Source: Candidatus Iainarchaeum sp.
GTDB taxonomy: Archaea; B1Sed10-29; WALL01
Length of the DNA: 49,951 bases
Assembly (NCBI GenBank): GCA_021162685.1
Contig: JAGGYF010000015.1
Span: 1 to 49,951, forward strand
Direction: 5' to 3'
Shown: positions 1 through 7,920 of the stretch, piece after piece
Position numbering within the stretch: position 1 is the stretch's first letter
How the letters are laid out: each line of letters opens with the position of its first letter
Notes under the pieces: generated by a model
What the model was told of the DNA's origin: nothing
The model's database searches: none
The model's input: the letters and a program-made list of their open reading frames with translations, nothing else
Program-made: the position numbers and the translations under genes

Positions 1-288
1 AAATACTTCCTAAACCTGACAACAAATGATTGGGACACAACACCAATCATGCACTCCATATCCATAACATACAAACCATTACTATCAAACCTCACATACA
101 CAGTAAATCTTGACAATGGCATACAATGGGTAGCTCTGAACAGAAGCGATGGCACACAAATAGCCAACGAAACTGTCTCAAACTGTAATACCTTCTACAC
201 AAACACAGAAGAGGTAAACACAGATTATACGTATACAATCATAGCAAAGGACTGCTCTGGAAACACTCACACAGAAAGTTATCCATAA
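1..288 (+). CDS. C-terminal fragment of a probable secreted/surface protein (5' end outside window)
   Basis: The frame is open from the first base, so the ATG at 49 in the ORF track is probably internal and this is the last 95 codons of a longer gene. The residues are rich in Thr, Asn and Ser and contain several N-glycosylation sequons (for example NLT and NET), with beta-strand-like alternation and two Cys. This looks like the end of an extracellular domain such as those encoded at the right end of the window. No family is recognised. The stop at 286-288 is followed by two short hairpins and a decayed duplicate of the last 49 nt. Confidence 0.6.
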   Translation, partial: KYFLNLTTNDWDTTPIMHSISITYKPLLSNLTYTVNLDNGIQWVALNRSDGTQIANETVSNCNTFYTNTEEVNTDYTYTIIAKDCSGNTHTESYP

Positions 289-298
289 TACTAATAAT

Positions 299-341
299 GG
301 GATCTTGTATCCCACCACGAACGCCCATATGTAATTTGGGC
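299..341 (+). terminator. Two tandem hairpins after the first gene
   Basis: GGGAT-cttgt-ATCCC (299-313) and GCCCA-n9-TGGGC (323-341) are perfect short inverted repeats directly after the stop codon at 288, in the gap between two convergent genes. They could act as a terminator or mRNA 3' end for either strand. No long T tract follows, so the call is tentative. Confidence 0.35.
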
Positions 342-389
342 ATAGCAAAGGACTGCTCTGGAAACGCTCATACGAGGAGTTATCCGTAA
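341..389 (+). repeat. Decayed duplicate of the 3' end of the first gene
   Basis: Bases 341-389 repeat 240-288 with only a handful of mismatches. Translated in the matching frame it ends in the same way (AKDCSGNAHTRSYP against AKDCSGNTHTESYP) and closes with its own TAA. Several of the differences are synonymous third-position changes, so this looks like the remnant of a once-translated paralogue or repeat unit, not a fresh duplication. Confidence 0.7.
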
Positions 390-392
390 CTT

Positions 393-1397
393 TTATCCTA
401 TAGGTGATTTTTCAAAATCCCATGGTTCATACACAGGCCATTCCAAAACCTTCCAAGCCTTTACACTATATTTCTTCGCTATTTTTCTGGCTGTTTCAAC
501 ATCTGTTTCAATCCGTTTTTTCTTTCTGTTATAGTAAAGCCCCTCCTTTTTCGCTATCTCTTTATGCCCGTCTATCACTCCTTTTACAATCAACCCATAT
601 CTATTGACCTTTTCCCAGGGTTTCTTTATTACATTTGCCCTTCTTTTCAATCTCCTTGTCAGTTGGACACCATGTTTAACGAAAACAGAACAGAAGTGCG
701 CCTTTACGCCTCTCTTTTCAGCATATCTCAAAACTTTCAATGCAAGCTTCTTTGAACCAGTTACAGCATTTGTATATTCATCATGTTTCATTCCATGTCT
801 TTTCATTCGTTTCCAATTGGAGTCTGAGAATTCAAGTTCATTCAAATTCAGAAAGATATCCTTTTCTGCGCAAAAGTCAACAACCCTCTTAAGTCGCTTC
901 CAATCACCTGGAATAACAGGGATCTCAATACCAACATCCATGTTGGTTTTCAATGCTGGCTCTAACCATTCAAAATGTTCAAACACATGAAATCTTATCT
1001 CATCAAGCCCTGCTTGTTCAAGTTTTTCAACATTTTCTTCTGTTGCCAATTTTCCATATGTATATAGATGTATATGAAAGCGTTTTCCAAATGTACTCTT
1101 CAATAGTTCTATATAACGACACACTCTGTCCACAACCAATAGGGGTTCGCCGCCAGTTATTCCTGCGCCCAGTGCGTTCATCTCCTTTGCCTCTTTTATG
1201 ATGTCTCTATCGTTTCGTACAGGCCTTTCATTTGCATATACTACATCTTTTCCTGCTCTTTCCAATGATATAGGGCAGTACCAGCATTTTTCAGTACATC
1301 TACCTGTAACAAAGAGAACAAGTTTTGCTCCTCTATGACAAAGGATACATCCCTTTGGGAATCCATCTGTGAGTATTGCATGGTCTCTCTCGCGCAT
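393..1397 (-). CDS. Radical SAM protein, COG2108-like (related to pyruvate formate-lyase activating enzymes)
   Basis: This 334-residue protein carries the radical SAM CxxxCxxC motif at residues 34-41 (CTEKCWYC), which would ligate the SAM-binding 4Fe-4S cluster. A GGEP motif (ITGGEPLLV) typical of the SAM-binding strand follows. An extra CxxC at residues 17-20 (CILC), before the cluster motif, fits the archaeal COG2108 family. The substrate of that family is not known to me, so only radical chemistry can be inferred. The gene is divergent from sppA with a 33-nt shared promoter gap and converges on the truncated gene at the left edge. ATG at 1397 is preceded at about 25-30 nt by an AT-rich box, which suits a leaderless transcript. 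Confidence 0.8.
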   Translation of the reverse strand: MRERDHAILTDGFPKGCILCHRGAKLVLFVTGRCTEKCWYCPISLERAGKDVVYANERPVRNDRDIIKEAKEMNALGAGITGGEPLLVVDRVCRYIELLKSTFGKRFHIHLYTYGKLATEENVEKLEQAGLDEIRFHVFEHFEWLEPALKTNMDVGIEIPVIPGDWKRLKRVVDFCAEKDIFLNLNELEFSDSNWKRMKRHGMKHDEYTNAVTGSKKLALKVLRYAEKRGVKAHFCSVFVKHGVQLTRRLKRRANVIKKPWEKVNRYGLIVKGVIDGHKEIAKKEGLYYNRKKKRIETDVETARKIAKKYSVKAWKVLEWPVYEPWDFEKSPIG

Positions 1398-1430
1398 ACC
1401 TTTATTTAAAACATCTGTTATTAATTAACC
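1398..1430. promoter_or_regulatory. 33-nt bidirectional promoter between radical SAM gene and sppA
   Basis: The whole gap is AT-rich. Reading plus, a TTTATTTAAA box lies about 25 nt before the sppA ATG. Reading minus, TTAATTAATAA lies about 25-30 nt before the radical SAM ATG. Both spacings fit archaeal TATA boxes driving leaderless mRNAs, so both promoters must share this interval. Confidence 0.5.
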
Positions 1431-2342
1431 ATGCGTGTCCGTAAGACAAGGAGAAACTGGGTTCTGTTTGCTTTGGTCATTGTGCTACTCTTCATCCTCC
1501 TATTTACTGGCTTCTTTCTAGCAGCATTACTTGGCATGGACTTTGAGGGGGGCAAAGTAGGAGTTGTGCCTATAAAAGGCCCGATAGTAAGCGAAACCTC
1601 TGAGAATGTATGGGGAACCCAAGTAGGTGCAAGGGACATCATAAAGCTTATAGAAGCAGCAGATAATGATGAAAGCGTTTCTGTTATCCTTCTTGATATA
1701 AACAGCGGCGGTGGCTCAATAGTTGCGAGCAAGGAGATAATGCGCGCAGTAAAAAGGGCAAAGAAGCCAGTTGTTGCCTACATCGGAGATGCTGGCGCAT
1801 CTGGTGCATATTACATCGCAAGCGCTGCAGACATAATTGTTGCTGATGAGGATTCTATTACAGGAAGTATAGGTGTTCTTGCGATGATTCCTAATTACAA
1901 AGAGCTTATGCAGAAGATAGGCCTGAATATGACTATATTGAAGGAAGGGAAGAACAAAGTGATGGGAAATCCATACGAGGAGATGACACCTGAACAGAGA
2001 CAGATATTCCAAAATATCCTAAAACAAGCATATGAAGAGTTTAAATCAACAGTGATTGAGAACAGAAGGGGAAAGATAACAGAAGAGGCATTTGATAGTA
2101 TTGCAGATGGAAGAATACTAAACGGAAGGCAGGCAAAAGAGTGTGGACTGATTGACTACACAGGTTCAAGGGACCTTGCGCTCCGAAAAGCAGCAGGGTT
2201 AGGCAACATAGAAGGAAGACCAAAAGAGAAACTATTTGAGAAGAAGATAAGTCCGCTTTCATCAATACTTGGTGAGGCAGGATATGCATTTGGAAAAGGC
2301 ATGTTAAATGCAATACAGCAAGACGTGGTGGTGAGGGCATGA
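1431..2342 (+). CDS. sppA: Signal peptide peptidase SppA (S49 family)
   Basis: A membrane-anchored serine protease that cleaves leftover signal peptides. An N-terminal basic stretch and one transmembrane helix (about residues 10-34) are followed by an extracytoplasmic S49 domain. The nucleophile is Ser124 in GASGAYYIA. The general-base lysine aligns at Lys176 (KEGKNK), 52 residues later, the same spacing as the Ser-Lys dyad in Bacillus SppA. The tail ITGSIGV that follows the active-site strand is also conserved. The length (303 aa) is normal for archaeal single-domain SppA. It overlaps the next membrane protein by an ATGA, suggesting coupled translation. Confidence 0.93.
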   Translation: MRVRKTRRNWVLFALVIVLLFILLFTGFFLAALLGMDFEGGKVGVVPIKGPIVSETSENVWGTQVGARDIIKLIEAADNDESVSVILLDINSGGGSIVASKEIMRAVKRAKKPVVAYIGDAGASGAYYIASAADIIVADEDSITGSIGVLAMIPNYKELMQKIGLNMTILKEGKNKVMGNPYEEMTPEQRQIFQNILKQAYEEFKSTVIENRRGKITEEAFDSIADGRILNGRQAKECGLIDYTGSRDLALRKAAGLGNIEGRPKEKLFEKKISPLSSILGEAGYAFGKGMLNAIQQDVVVRA

Positions 2343-2911
2343 AACAAAAGGTAAAAAACATATTCAAAGCATTTTTTACTGGCTTCCTAACAGTTTCTAT
2401 CCTCCTCCTTCTAATGCACATTGTCGCACCAACATTAGGTATAAGATATATAACAACATTCACATCCACGTTTAATCTAAGTGTACCTCAATCTGGTAGA
2501 GTTCTCTATTTTTCACTAATGACACCAATCCTTGTTGGTGTGTTGTTTGCAATTGTTCAGTTTTTTGAGGATTACGAAGGACATTTATCTAGACAATACA
2601 GAAAGGTCGTGAAAACAAAAGAAACAGAGGAATTTATCGCAATTGTTCAGAATACATTATGGGGAACAGCAATTGGATTCTTCACAACGATGGTACTCTT
2701 CATATACCTGATGGGAAAACAGGGAACGTATACCATCCCCTATATTATAACAGTTACATCATCTGGGGGATTTGTTTCTGGTTCAACAACAATCATTTCT
2801 ATTTGCACTATTCTTGGTTTATTATATGGGTTATGGCAAGCAGTTAGGATAAGCAAACATAAGGGGAAGGGCAGGCATGTTAGAAAAACTCGTGTTACCA
2901 AAAAGACTTGA
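2339..2911 (+). CDS. Unrecognised four-helix membrane protein
   Basis: This 190-residue protein has about four hydrophobic segments (near residues 10-30, 55-75, 105-125 and 140-165) and a strongly basic C-terminal tail (KHKGKGRHVRKTRVTKK). A charged cytosolic loop with acidic and basic residues separates helices 2 and 3. I do not recognise the family. ATG overlaps the sppA stop as ATGA, so it is probably co-translated with SppA and may share a membrane quality-control role; that is only inference from position. It is followed by a small, apparently frameshifted ORF that begins inside its 3' end. Confidence 0.6.
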   Translation: MKQKVKNIFKAFFTGFLTVSILLLLMHIVAPTLGIRYITTFTSTFNLSVPQSGRVLYFSLMTPILVGVLFAIVQFFEDYEGHLSRQYRKVVKTKETEEFIAIVQNTLWGTAIGFFTTMVLFIYLMGKQGTYTIPYIITVTSSGGFVSGSTTIISICTILGLLYGLWQAVRISKHKGKGRHVRKTRVTKKT

Positions 2912-3054
2912 GAAAACATGTGACGAGGGTATTGAAAAAAGGAAACATTGAAGTAATTATCAAAAACATAGAACAATTGAGGAAATCTGGTATTTTTACA
3001 GAGCAACATGAAAAGCTACTCTCAAGAATATCTCGGAAATCCACAACCAAATAG
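2877..3054 (+). pseudogene. Small (about 58 aa) gene interrupted by a +1 frameshift in an A6 run
   Basis: ATG at 2877 follows an AAGGGG-type ribosome site and reads MLEKLVLPKRLEKTCDEGIE before stopping soon after an A6 tract (2935-2940). Removing one A joins it to a frame reading KGNIEVIIKNIEQLRKSG and ending at TAG 3052-3054, giving a coherent charged, helical protein of 58 residues. Both halves look coding (amphipathic, Lys/Glu-rich) and fill the gap between the membrane protein and priL. It may be a real broken gene, an assembly error in the homopolymer, or slippage. It would overlap the annotated start of priL. No family is recognised. Confidence 0.45.
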
Positions 3055-4090
3055 TGTTTTATTAGATGAGGTACACAATATAATCCCTATGTGGTCTCGC
3101 GAGGAGCTTCAGTTTTGCGTAAAATATCCTTACTCTAGTAGAACAAAGGAGATAGTGCGATGGTTAAATTTTGACCTAGAATCTCTTGACCCACAGGTAC
3201 TTGAAAGAGCATTGCAGAGGGCAAAAGAAGGCATAGAGATAGGCGTGATAAATCCAGAGGTTGCATCACGCTCACAGAAGATATTACTTGTAGAAATTCT
3301 CTCATACCCTGTTGCTAAAATCATTGTTTCATTGACAAAGGACAACTATCTTATAAATAGATATGCACATGCAGAGGCGAATACAGCAAGAAGATTTCTA
3401 TACAGAGATGACAACGGTGTAGTAGATGGGATTGCAACAGATGTTGGAATAAACATGCACAACAGAAGTGTGTTCTTTGTTGATTACCTAAATAACATTC
3501 CACTACAAGAACAATTCAAACTTGTAAATGCACCATTGGATAAAGGCAGGGTCACACTAACAAGGGAATCTGAGATAGAGATGATTGCTGAGGTACTACG
3601 AAATAATATTATACGTGACTTAAAGAAGCGATATGATATTCCTTCTATTTATTCAACCTATGCAAAAGAACTTAAACAGGGAGTAAGTGCAGAGAAGGCA
3701 GTAATCAGCGATGAGGACCTTGGTCCAGTAGATGCATCTTTGTTCCCCCCCTGTATAAAGGCATTGCTCTCTCGCGCACGTGCAGGCGAAAACATGGCTC
3801 ACCAACCGAGATTTGTTTTGGCCACCTTCTTAACTTCTATTAACATGCCAATAGACCAAATCATTTCAGTTTTCAGGAACATGCCAAATTTCAATGAAAA
3901 GAAGACAAGATATTACATAGAATATTCTGCTGGAAAGCGAGGTTCTGGTGTAAAATACTCTCCTCCTGCATGTGAGAAAATGAAATACTATGGACTGTGC
4001 GTTAATCCAGATGCACTATGCTCAAAAGTAAAACATCCATTGAGCTATTACGCAGCCAAGAAAAAGGGTAAGAGATATGCAAAGCATTGA
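3008..4090 (+). CDS. priL: DNA primase large subunit PriL
   Basis: The regulatory subunit of archaeal/eukaryal primase, which binds a 4Fe-4S cluster and positions initiating nucleotides for PriS. Four cysteines in the C-terminal half match the cluster ligands: one in FPPCIKALL, one in SPPACEKM, and two in YGLCVNPDALC, followed by KHPLSYY as in the family. The N-terminal helical domain starts near KYPYSSRTKEIV. ATG 3008 is the longest start; ATG 3089 (MWSREELQ) is also in frame, begins nearer the conserved domain and would avoid most overlap with the small ORF upstream. It overlaps priS by 14 nt, so the heterodimer is encoded as one translational unit. Confidence 0.93.
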   Translation: MKSYSQEYLGNPQPNSVLLDEVHNIIPMWSREELQFCVKYPYSSRTKEIVRWLNFDLESLDPQVLERALQRAKEGIEIGVINPEVASRSQKILLVEILSYPVAKIIVSLTKDNYLINRYAHAEANTARRFLYRDDNGVVDGIATDVGINMHNRSVFFVDYLNNIPLQEQFKLVNAPLDKGRVTLTRESEIEMIAEVLRNNIIRDLKKRYDIPSIYSTYAKELKQGVSAEKAVISDEDLGPVDASLFPPCIKALLSRARAGENMAHQPRFVLATFLTSINMPIDQIISVFRNMPNFNEKKTRYYIEYSAGKRGSGVKYSPPACEKMKYYGLCVNPDALCSKVKHPLSYYAAKKKGKRYAKH

Positions 4091-5195
4091 TTTTATAAGA
4101 AGGGCATTAACAGAATGGTATCAAAAACATACTGTTAAGGCTCCTCCCCAAATAGAAAGAAGGGAGTTTGGTGCAGGTGTAGACAAAAAGATAGATTTCA
4201 GACACTTGAAGTTTAGGGACGAGCAATCCTTAAACATGTATATAAGAACATCCTCCCCACTCTATATCTCATATTCTGCAGCATACTACGAATTCCCAGA
4301 TGGCAGGCCAATGGAAAAAAAGAACTGGTTAGGTGCAGACCTTGTTTTTGACCTTGATGCAGATGAGTATGAAACACCATGCACACACCCGAATGATTTA
4401 GTGTGTGAGATATGTATGGACAGGGTTAAACAAGAAGCAATAAAACTCATTGAAGAGTACCTTATACCTGATTTTGGCTTCAATAAAAACGACCTCTACA
4501 TTGTCTTTTCTGGGAATAGAGGGTACCACATACACATACGGAACGAGGAGGTACACCCACTTTCGCAAAATGGCAGGAAGGAAGTGGTTGATTATCTGAC
4601 AGCAAATGGGCTGGAACCGCAGTACCTTGGTTTGGTGGAGATGGGCAAGAGAATCTATGGACCAAAACTTGATAGCAAGGGATGGGCAGGAAAAATAGTA
4701 AGCGAAATATATAGCATACTCAGCAGTGATGATAAAAAGTTTATAGCAAAACAGTTGGGGATACCATCAAAAACTGCTGAGAGAATCATAAATGAAAAGG
4801 ATTTTATTCTTGAAGGCATAAAACATGGAGAGTGGTATAGGGCAGGTATACCAAAAAAGACATGGGAAAAAGCATTCAAAATCATTGCGATGAAAAAGGC
4901 AGCAGGAATTGACAAAAATGTCACGATTGACGTTTCAAGACTTATGCGTGTTCCTACATCCATACATGGTTCAACAGGATTACAGGCAGCTGAGATAAAA
5001 AACATTGATACGTTTGATGTGTTTAAAGACCCTGTTGTACTACCAGATGACCCAGTGACTGTTGTTGGAATAAAAAACATTGATTTCGTTCTCGCAGACC
5101 AGACATTTGAAATAAAAAATAACTTAAAGATTGAACTTCCAAAATATGCAGCAGTATATGCATGTGGAAAGGATATGGCAAAAGTGATTGAATGA
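4077..5195 (+). CDS. priS: DNA primase catalytic small subunit PriS
   Basis: The archaeo-eukaryotic primase catalytic subunit, which makes replication primers. The metal-binding acidic motif is visible as LVFDLDADE, with a following zinc-binding cluster CTHPNDLVCEICMD and the family SGxRGxH motif (SGNRGYHIHI) that contacts the nucleotide triphosphate. Length (372 aa) is usual. The start overlaps priL by 14 nt and the stop overlaps the GINS gene as ATGA, so primase and a CMG helicase component are co-expressed. This priL-priS-GINS order links priming to helicase in one operon. Confidence 0.95.
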   Translation: MQSIDFIRRALTEWYQKHTVKAPPQIERREFGAGVDKKIDFRHLKFRDEQSLNMYIRTSSPLYISYSAAYYEFPDGRPMEKKNWLGADLVFDLDADEYETPCTHPNDLVCEICMDRVKQEAIKLIEEYLIPDFGFNKNDLYIVFSGNRGYHIHIRNEEVHPLSQNGRKEVVDYLTANGLEPQYLGLVEMGKRIYGPKLDSKGWAGKIVSEIYSILSSDDKKFIAKQLGIPSKTAERIINEKDFILEGIKHGEWYRAGIPKKTWEKAFKIIAMKKAAGIDKNVTIDVSRLMRVPTSIHGSTGLQAAEIKNIDTFDVFKDPVVLPDDPVTVVGIKNIDFVLADQTFEIKNNLKIELPKYAAVYACGKDMAKVIE

Positions 5196-5761
5196 ATTAC
5201 GAAGAGATACGGAACATCCAAAGAAAAGAGCAAAACTCCTCACGCATTGTTGAGATAGATAGCAATTTCTATCAGCGTCTAGCTGATTTTGTCAAAGAAA
5301 AAACAGAGGCATATAAAAAAACTCAGGATCCAACAGAGTTCAGAGAGCTTGAGAATGTTGTAAAGCTTGCAAGGAGGGTTTTTGATTCAAGAGAGCAGAA
5401 GATAGTCATGAAAGCCCTCAGATCTGTTCGCATGAAGGAGTACGACGACAAAACAATGACTCCTGAAGAGAAGGAGATATATGCCGCGCTTGTAAATGTG
5501 CTAAAAAAACATAGAAAGTTCTTTGAGGGCGTTTTGATTGGTAATTACCAGTTCAATGGCCAAAAAAAGCAAGGAGATAGCACAACGCTTATAAATGGGG
5601 AGAATAATAACATACTGCTTGTCAGGATACGTAAATCTGTGCCGCGTTTTGTTGGCGCGGACTCAAAGGAGTACGGTCCTTTCAAAGCAAACGATATTGT
5701 AAAACTCCCAAAAAGGGAGGCCGACCTTCTAAAGGATCAAGGTTTGGCAGAGGTTGTTTGA
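5192..5761 (+). CDS. GINS complex subunit (Gins51/Gins15 type)
   Basis: A component of the archaeal CMG-like replicative helicase (GINS with Mcm and the RecJ-like Cdc45 homologue). An N-terminal helical A domain (residues about 1-120) is followed by a small C-terminal beta domain with the family signature RKSVPRFVGADSKEYGPF and DIVKLPKREADLL. This A-then-B order matches Gins51 (Sld5/Psf1-like), not Gins23. It overlaps priS by 4 nt and is followed 12 nt later by rpl44e, so replication and translation genes may share a transcript. Confidence 0.88.
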   Translation: MNYEEIRNIQRKEQNSSRIVEIDSNFYQRLADFVKEKTEAYKKTQDPTEFRELENVVKLARRVFDSREQKIVMKALRSVRMKEYDDKTMTPEEKEIYAALVNVLKKHRKFFEGVLIGNYQFNGQKKQGDSTTLINGENNNILLVRIRKSVPRFVGADSKEYGPFKANDIVKLPKREADLLKDQGLAEVV

Positions 5762-5773
5762 TAGGGTGAGAGT

Positions 5774-6058
5774 ATGCAGATGCCAGATGAGATCAATACA
5801 TACTGTCCGTATTGCAGAAAGAAAACAAAACATAAAGTAAAGTTGTACAAGAAGGGAAAGGTTAGAACACTCGCAGAAGGGCAGAGGAAACACCTTGCAA
5901 AGGGAAAAGGGTACACAAGTAAGATTGCAGGAAAGGTTACAGTGTATAAACAGGCAAAACACCAGACTGTTGTGCTAACATGTACAGTCTGTAAGAAAAA
6001 GCATACAAAAACAATTGGTTCCAGGACAAAAAAGACACTTGAATTAAAGAAGAGGTGA
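5774..6058 (+). CDS. rpl44e: 50S ribosomal protein eL42 (L44e)
   Basis: This 94-residue basic protein has two zinc-binding CxxC pairs (CPYC near the N-terminus and CTVC near residue 74), as expected for eL42, which lies near the E site of the large subunit. The central KHLAKGKGYTSKIAGK region is characteristic. GGTGAG precedes ATG 5774 at good spacing. It starts the classical archaeal cassette eL42-eS27-aIF2alpha-Nop10-PbaB, which is intact here. Confidence 0.95.
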   Translation: MQMPDEINTYCPYCRKKTKHKVKLYKKGKVRTLAEGQRKHLAKGKGYTSKIAGKVTVYKQAKHQTVVLTCTVCKKKHTKTIGSRTKKTLELKKR

Positions 6059-6063
6059 GGCCT

Positions 6064-6237
6064 ATGCTGACAAGGACAAAATTTATACGAGTGAAGTGTA
6101 GCGAGTGCGGTTCAGAACAGAATACATTCAGTTCTGCAAGTATGAAGGTAAAGTGTAAAACATGTGGAAAAATTTTAGTAGAACCTACTGGTGGAAAAGC
6201 AAAGATTAAGGATAAGATAGTGAAGGTGTTGTCTTGA
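6064..6237 (+). CDS. rps27e: 30S ribosomal protein eS27
   Basis: A 57-residue zinc-ribbon ribosomal protein with CSEC and CKTC pairs that hold one zinc ion. The ORF track starts at a GTG (6055) overlapping eL42, but ATG 6064 has GAGGTGAGG immediately upstream and gives the usual N-terminus (MLTRTKFIRVKC), so I chose it. The stop TGA overlaps the TTG start of aIF2 alpha. Confidence 0.93.
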   Translation: MLTRTKFIRVKCSECGSEQNTFSSASMKVKCKTCGKILVEPTGGKAKIKDKIVKVLS

Positions 6238-7004
6238 AGAGAGAAGAGTTCCCTGTTGTAGGAGAACTTGTGGTTGTCAAAATAAAAAACATAAAAAATT
6301 ACGGAGCATTTGTTGAGCTTATAGAATACGGAAAAGACGGATTCATACATGTTTCAAATATCGCAAGTGGATGGGTAAAAAACATAAGAAGTCATGTAAA
6401 TGAAGGACAGATAAGAGTTGCTGCAGTTGTGAATGTAGACCCTAAAAAGAATTTAATTGATGTATCGCTTAGGAAGGTCTCATCCAGTCAAGAGAAAAGG
6501 AAGATACAGGAGTGGAAAAGAGCAAAGAAGGCAGAGAAGCTATTGGAGAGGGTTGCACGCAAATTAAAAGTTCCAATGGAAAAGGCATGGAAGGAAGTAG
6601 GATGGCCATTGGAGGATGCATTTGGTGATCTATTTGCGGCATTTGAGGCAGCAAGTGCTGATGGAATGGATGCGTTTAAAGGCCTAAAAATCCCAAAAAA
6701 ATGGACAGAGGAGATTGTTAAGGTAGCAAAGGAGAGTGTGTCACCACCAACTGTGACAATAAGGGGAAAACTAAAAATGAAATTCTACTGCTCAGATGGT
6801 TTGGATAAGATAAAACAAACAATCAAGAAGATATCCTCAAAAAATGTAAATGTTTCATATCTTGGCGCACCTGATTATATGATAACAGTAACTGCCATGG
6901 ATTATCCAACTGCTGAGAAGCAACTCAAAGAGATCATAAAGATTGCTGAAACAGAGGCAAAAAAGAATGATGGTGAGGTAAGTTTTGAGAGGCTAGAAAA
7001 ATGA
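6234..7004 (+). CDS. Translation initiation factor aIF2 subunit alpha
   Basis: The alpha subunit of the aIF2 heterotrimer that delivers initiator Met-tRNA to the 30S subunit. It has an N-terminal S1/OB domain (VVVKIKNIKNYGAFVEL, then GFIHVSNIASGWVKNI), a middle helical domain, and a C-terminal alpha/beta domain that binds aIF2 gamma. Length (256 aa) is typical. The start is a TTG whose last two bases overlap the eS27 TGA stop, and the stop overlaps the Nop10 ATG as ATGA, consistent with strong translational coupling along the operon. Confidence 0.94.
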   Translation: MKREEFPVVGELVVVKIKNIKNYGAFVELIEYGKDGFIHVSNIASGWVKNIRSHVNEGQIRVAAVVNVDPKKNLIDVSLRKVSSSQEKRKIQEWKRAKKAEKLLERVARKLKVPMEKAWKEVGWPLEDAFGDLFAAFEAASADGMDAFKGLKIPKKWTEEIVKVAKESVSPPTVTIRGKLKMKFYCSDGLDKIKQTIKKISSKNVNVSYLGAPDYMITVTAMDYPTAEKQLKEIIKIAETEAKKNDGEVSFERLEK

Positions 7005-7150
7005 AAAGATTGCGGTACTGCGATGTATGTAACAGTTACACAATGAAAGAGATTCACTGTAATAAACCAACGAGGTCTGCATACCCAGCAAAGTTTTCAC
7101 CAGAGGATAAATGGGCAAAATACAGAAAGAAAGCAAGGGGATTAGCATGA
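7001..7150 (+). CDS. nop10: H/ACA RNP protein Nop10
   Basis: A 49-residue protein absent from the ORF track because of its size. It reads MKRLRYCDVCNSYTMKEIHC, with the CxxC zinc-binding start, followed by the conserved PTRSAYPAKFSPEDKWAKYR tail typical of Nop10. It binds Cbf5 in H/ACA guide RNPs that make pseudouridine in rRNA. The start overlaps aIF2 alpha (ATGA) and the stop overlaps the next gene (ATGA), exactly as in the conserved archaeal cassette. Confidence 0.94.
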   Translation: MKRLRYCDVCNSYTMKEIHCNKPTRSAYPAKFSPEDKWAKYRKKARGLA

Positions 7151-7920
7151 TGGAAACAGAAGTCATTATTGAAAGGGAGATAAGATTGGATAAACCTATA
7201 CTTATAGAAGGTTTGCCTGGTTTGGGCTTAGTTGGAAAGATTGCAGCAGAGCATATGCTTACTGAGTTAAATGCAGAACGATTTGGAACGTTGTATTCAC
7301 CGCATTTTCCACCACAAGTAATCATTGAGGATGATGGCGTTGTCAGGATGATGCGAAACGAATTTTATTATTGGACAGCTGAGAATGAAAACCAACATGA
7401 TTTAATATTTATTGTGGGTGACCACCAAGGGCAAACACCAGATTCACATTATGAACTTGTTGGGAAGATTTTAGATGTTTCACAGATGTATAATACAAAA
7501 ATGATATATACTTTGGGAGGATATGGCACAGGCAGATTACCAAGACATCCAAAGGTCTTTGGCGCTGTAAACGATAAATCATTAATAAAACCATTGAAAG
7601 AAGCAGGCGTTTCATTTGAGAAAACTGGCGGCGCAATAGTCGGTGCTGCTGGCCTACTTTTGGGGCAAGGGAAGCTGAGAGGAATAAAAGGCGCATGCCT
7701 CATGGGAGAAACACATGGCCAGATCATAGATGCCAGGTCTGCAAAGGCAGTACTTGAAATCCTATGCAAACTTCTCAATTTAAGCATAGACCTAACAAAA
7801 CTTGAGAAAAAGGCAAAGGAAACAGAGAAGATGCTTGAGAAGGCAATGAAGGCTGAGCAGCAACAACAGCAGATTATGAAACCACTACCCATTGGGGAAG
7901 GACCTACCTACATAAGATAA
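7147..7920 (+). CDS. Proteasome assembly chaperone PAC2-family protein (PbaB-like, COG2047)
   Basis: The PAC2 fold is recognisable from LIEGLPGLGLVGKIAAEHM near the N-terminus, the TLGGYGTGRLPRHPKVFGA segment, and GAIVGAAGLLLGQG. Archaeal members (PbaB) are ATP-independent chaperones that act on 20S proteasome assembly. The C-terminal tail after a charged coiled segment ends in TYIR, a tyrosine-containing tail of the kind used by proteasome-binding proteins. ATG 7147 was chosen over the longer ORF start (7111) because it forms an ATGA overlap with Nop10. Its position after Nop10 is the conserved archaeal arrangement. Confidence 0.85.
   Translation: MMETEVIIEREIRLDKPILIEGLPGLGLVGKIAAEHMLTELNAERFGTLYSPHFPPQVIIEDDGVVRMMRNEFYYWTAENENQHDLIFIVGDHQGQTPDSHYELVGKILDVSQMYNTKMIYTLGGYGTGRLPRHPKVFGAVNDKSLIKPLKEAGVSFEKTGGAIVGAAGLLLGQGKLRGIKGACLMGETHGQIIDARSAKAVLEILCKLLNLSIDLTKLEKKAKETEKMLEKAMKAEQQQQQIMKPLPIGEGPTYIR

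Noticed and set aside
4655-5233. 192-aa minus-strand ORF opposite priS
   Set aside because: It mirrors the conserved priS frame and has no independent motif; treated as a shadow.
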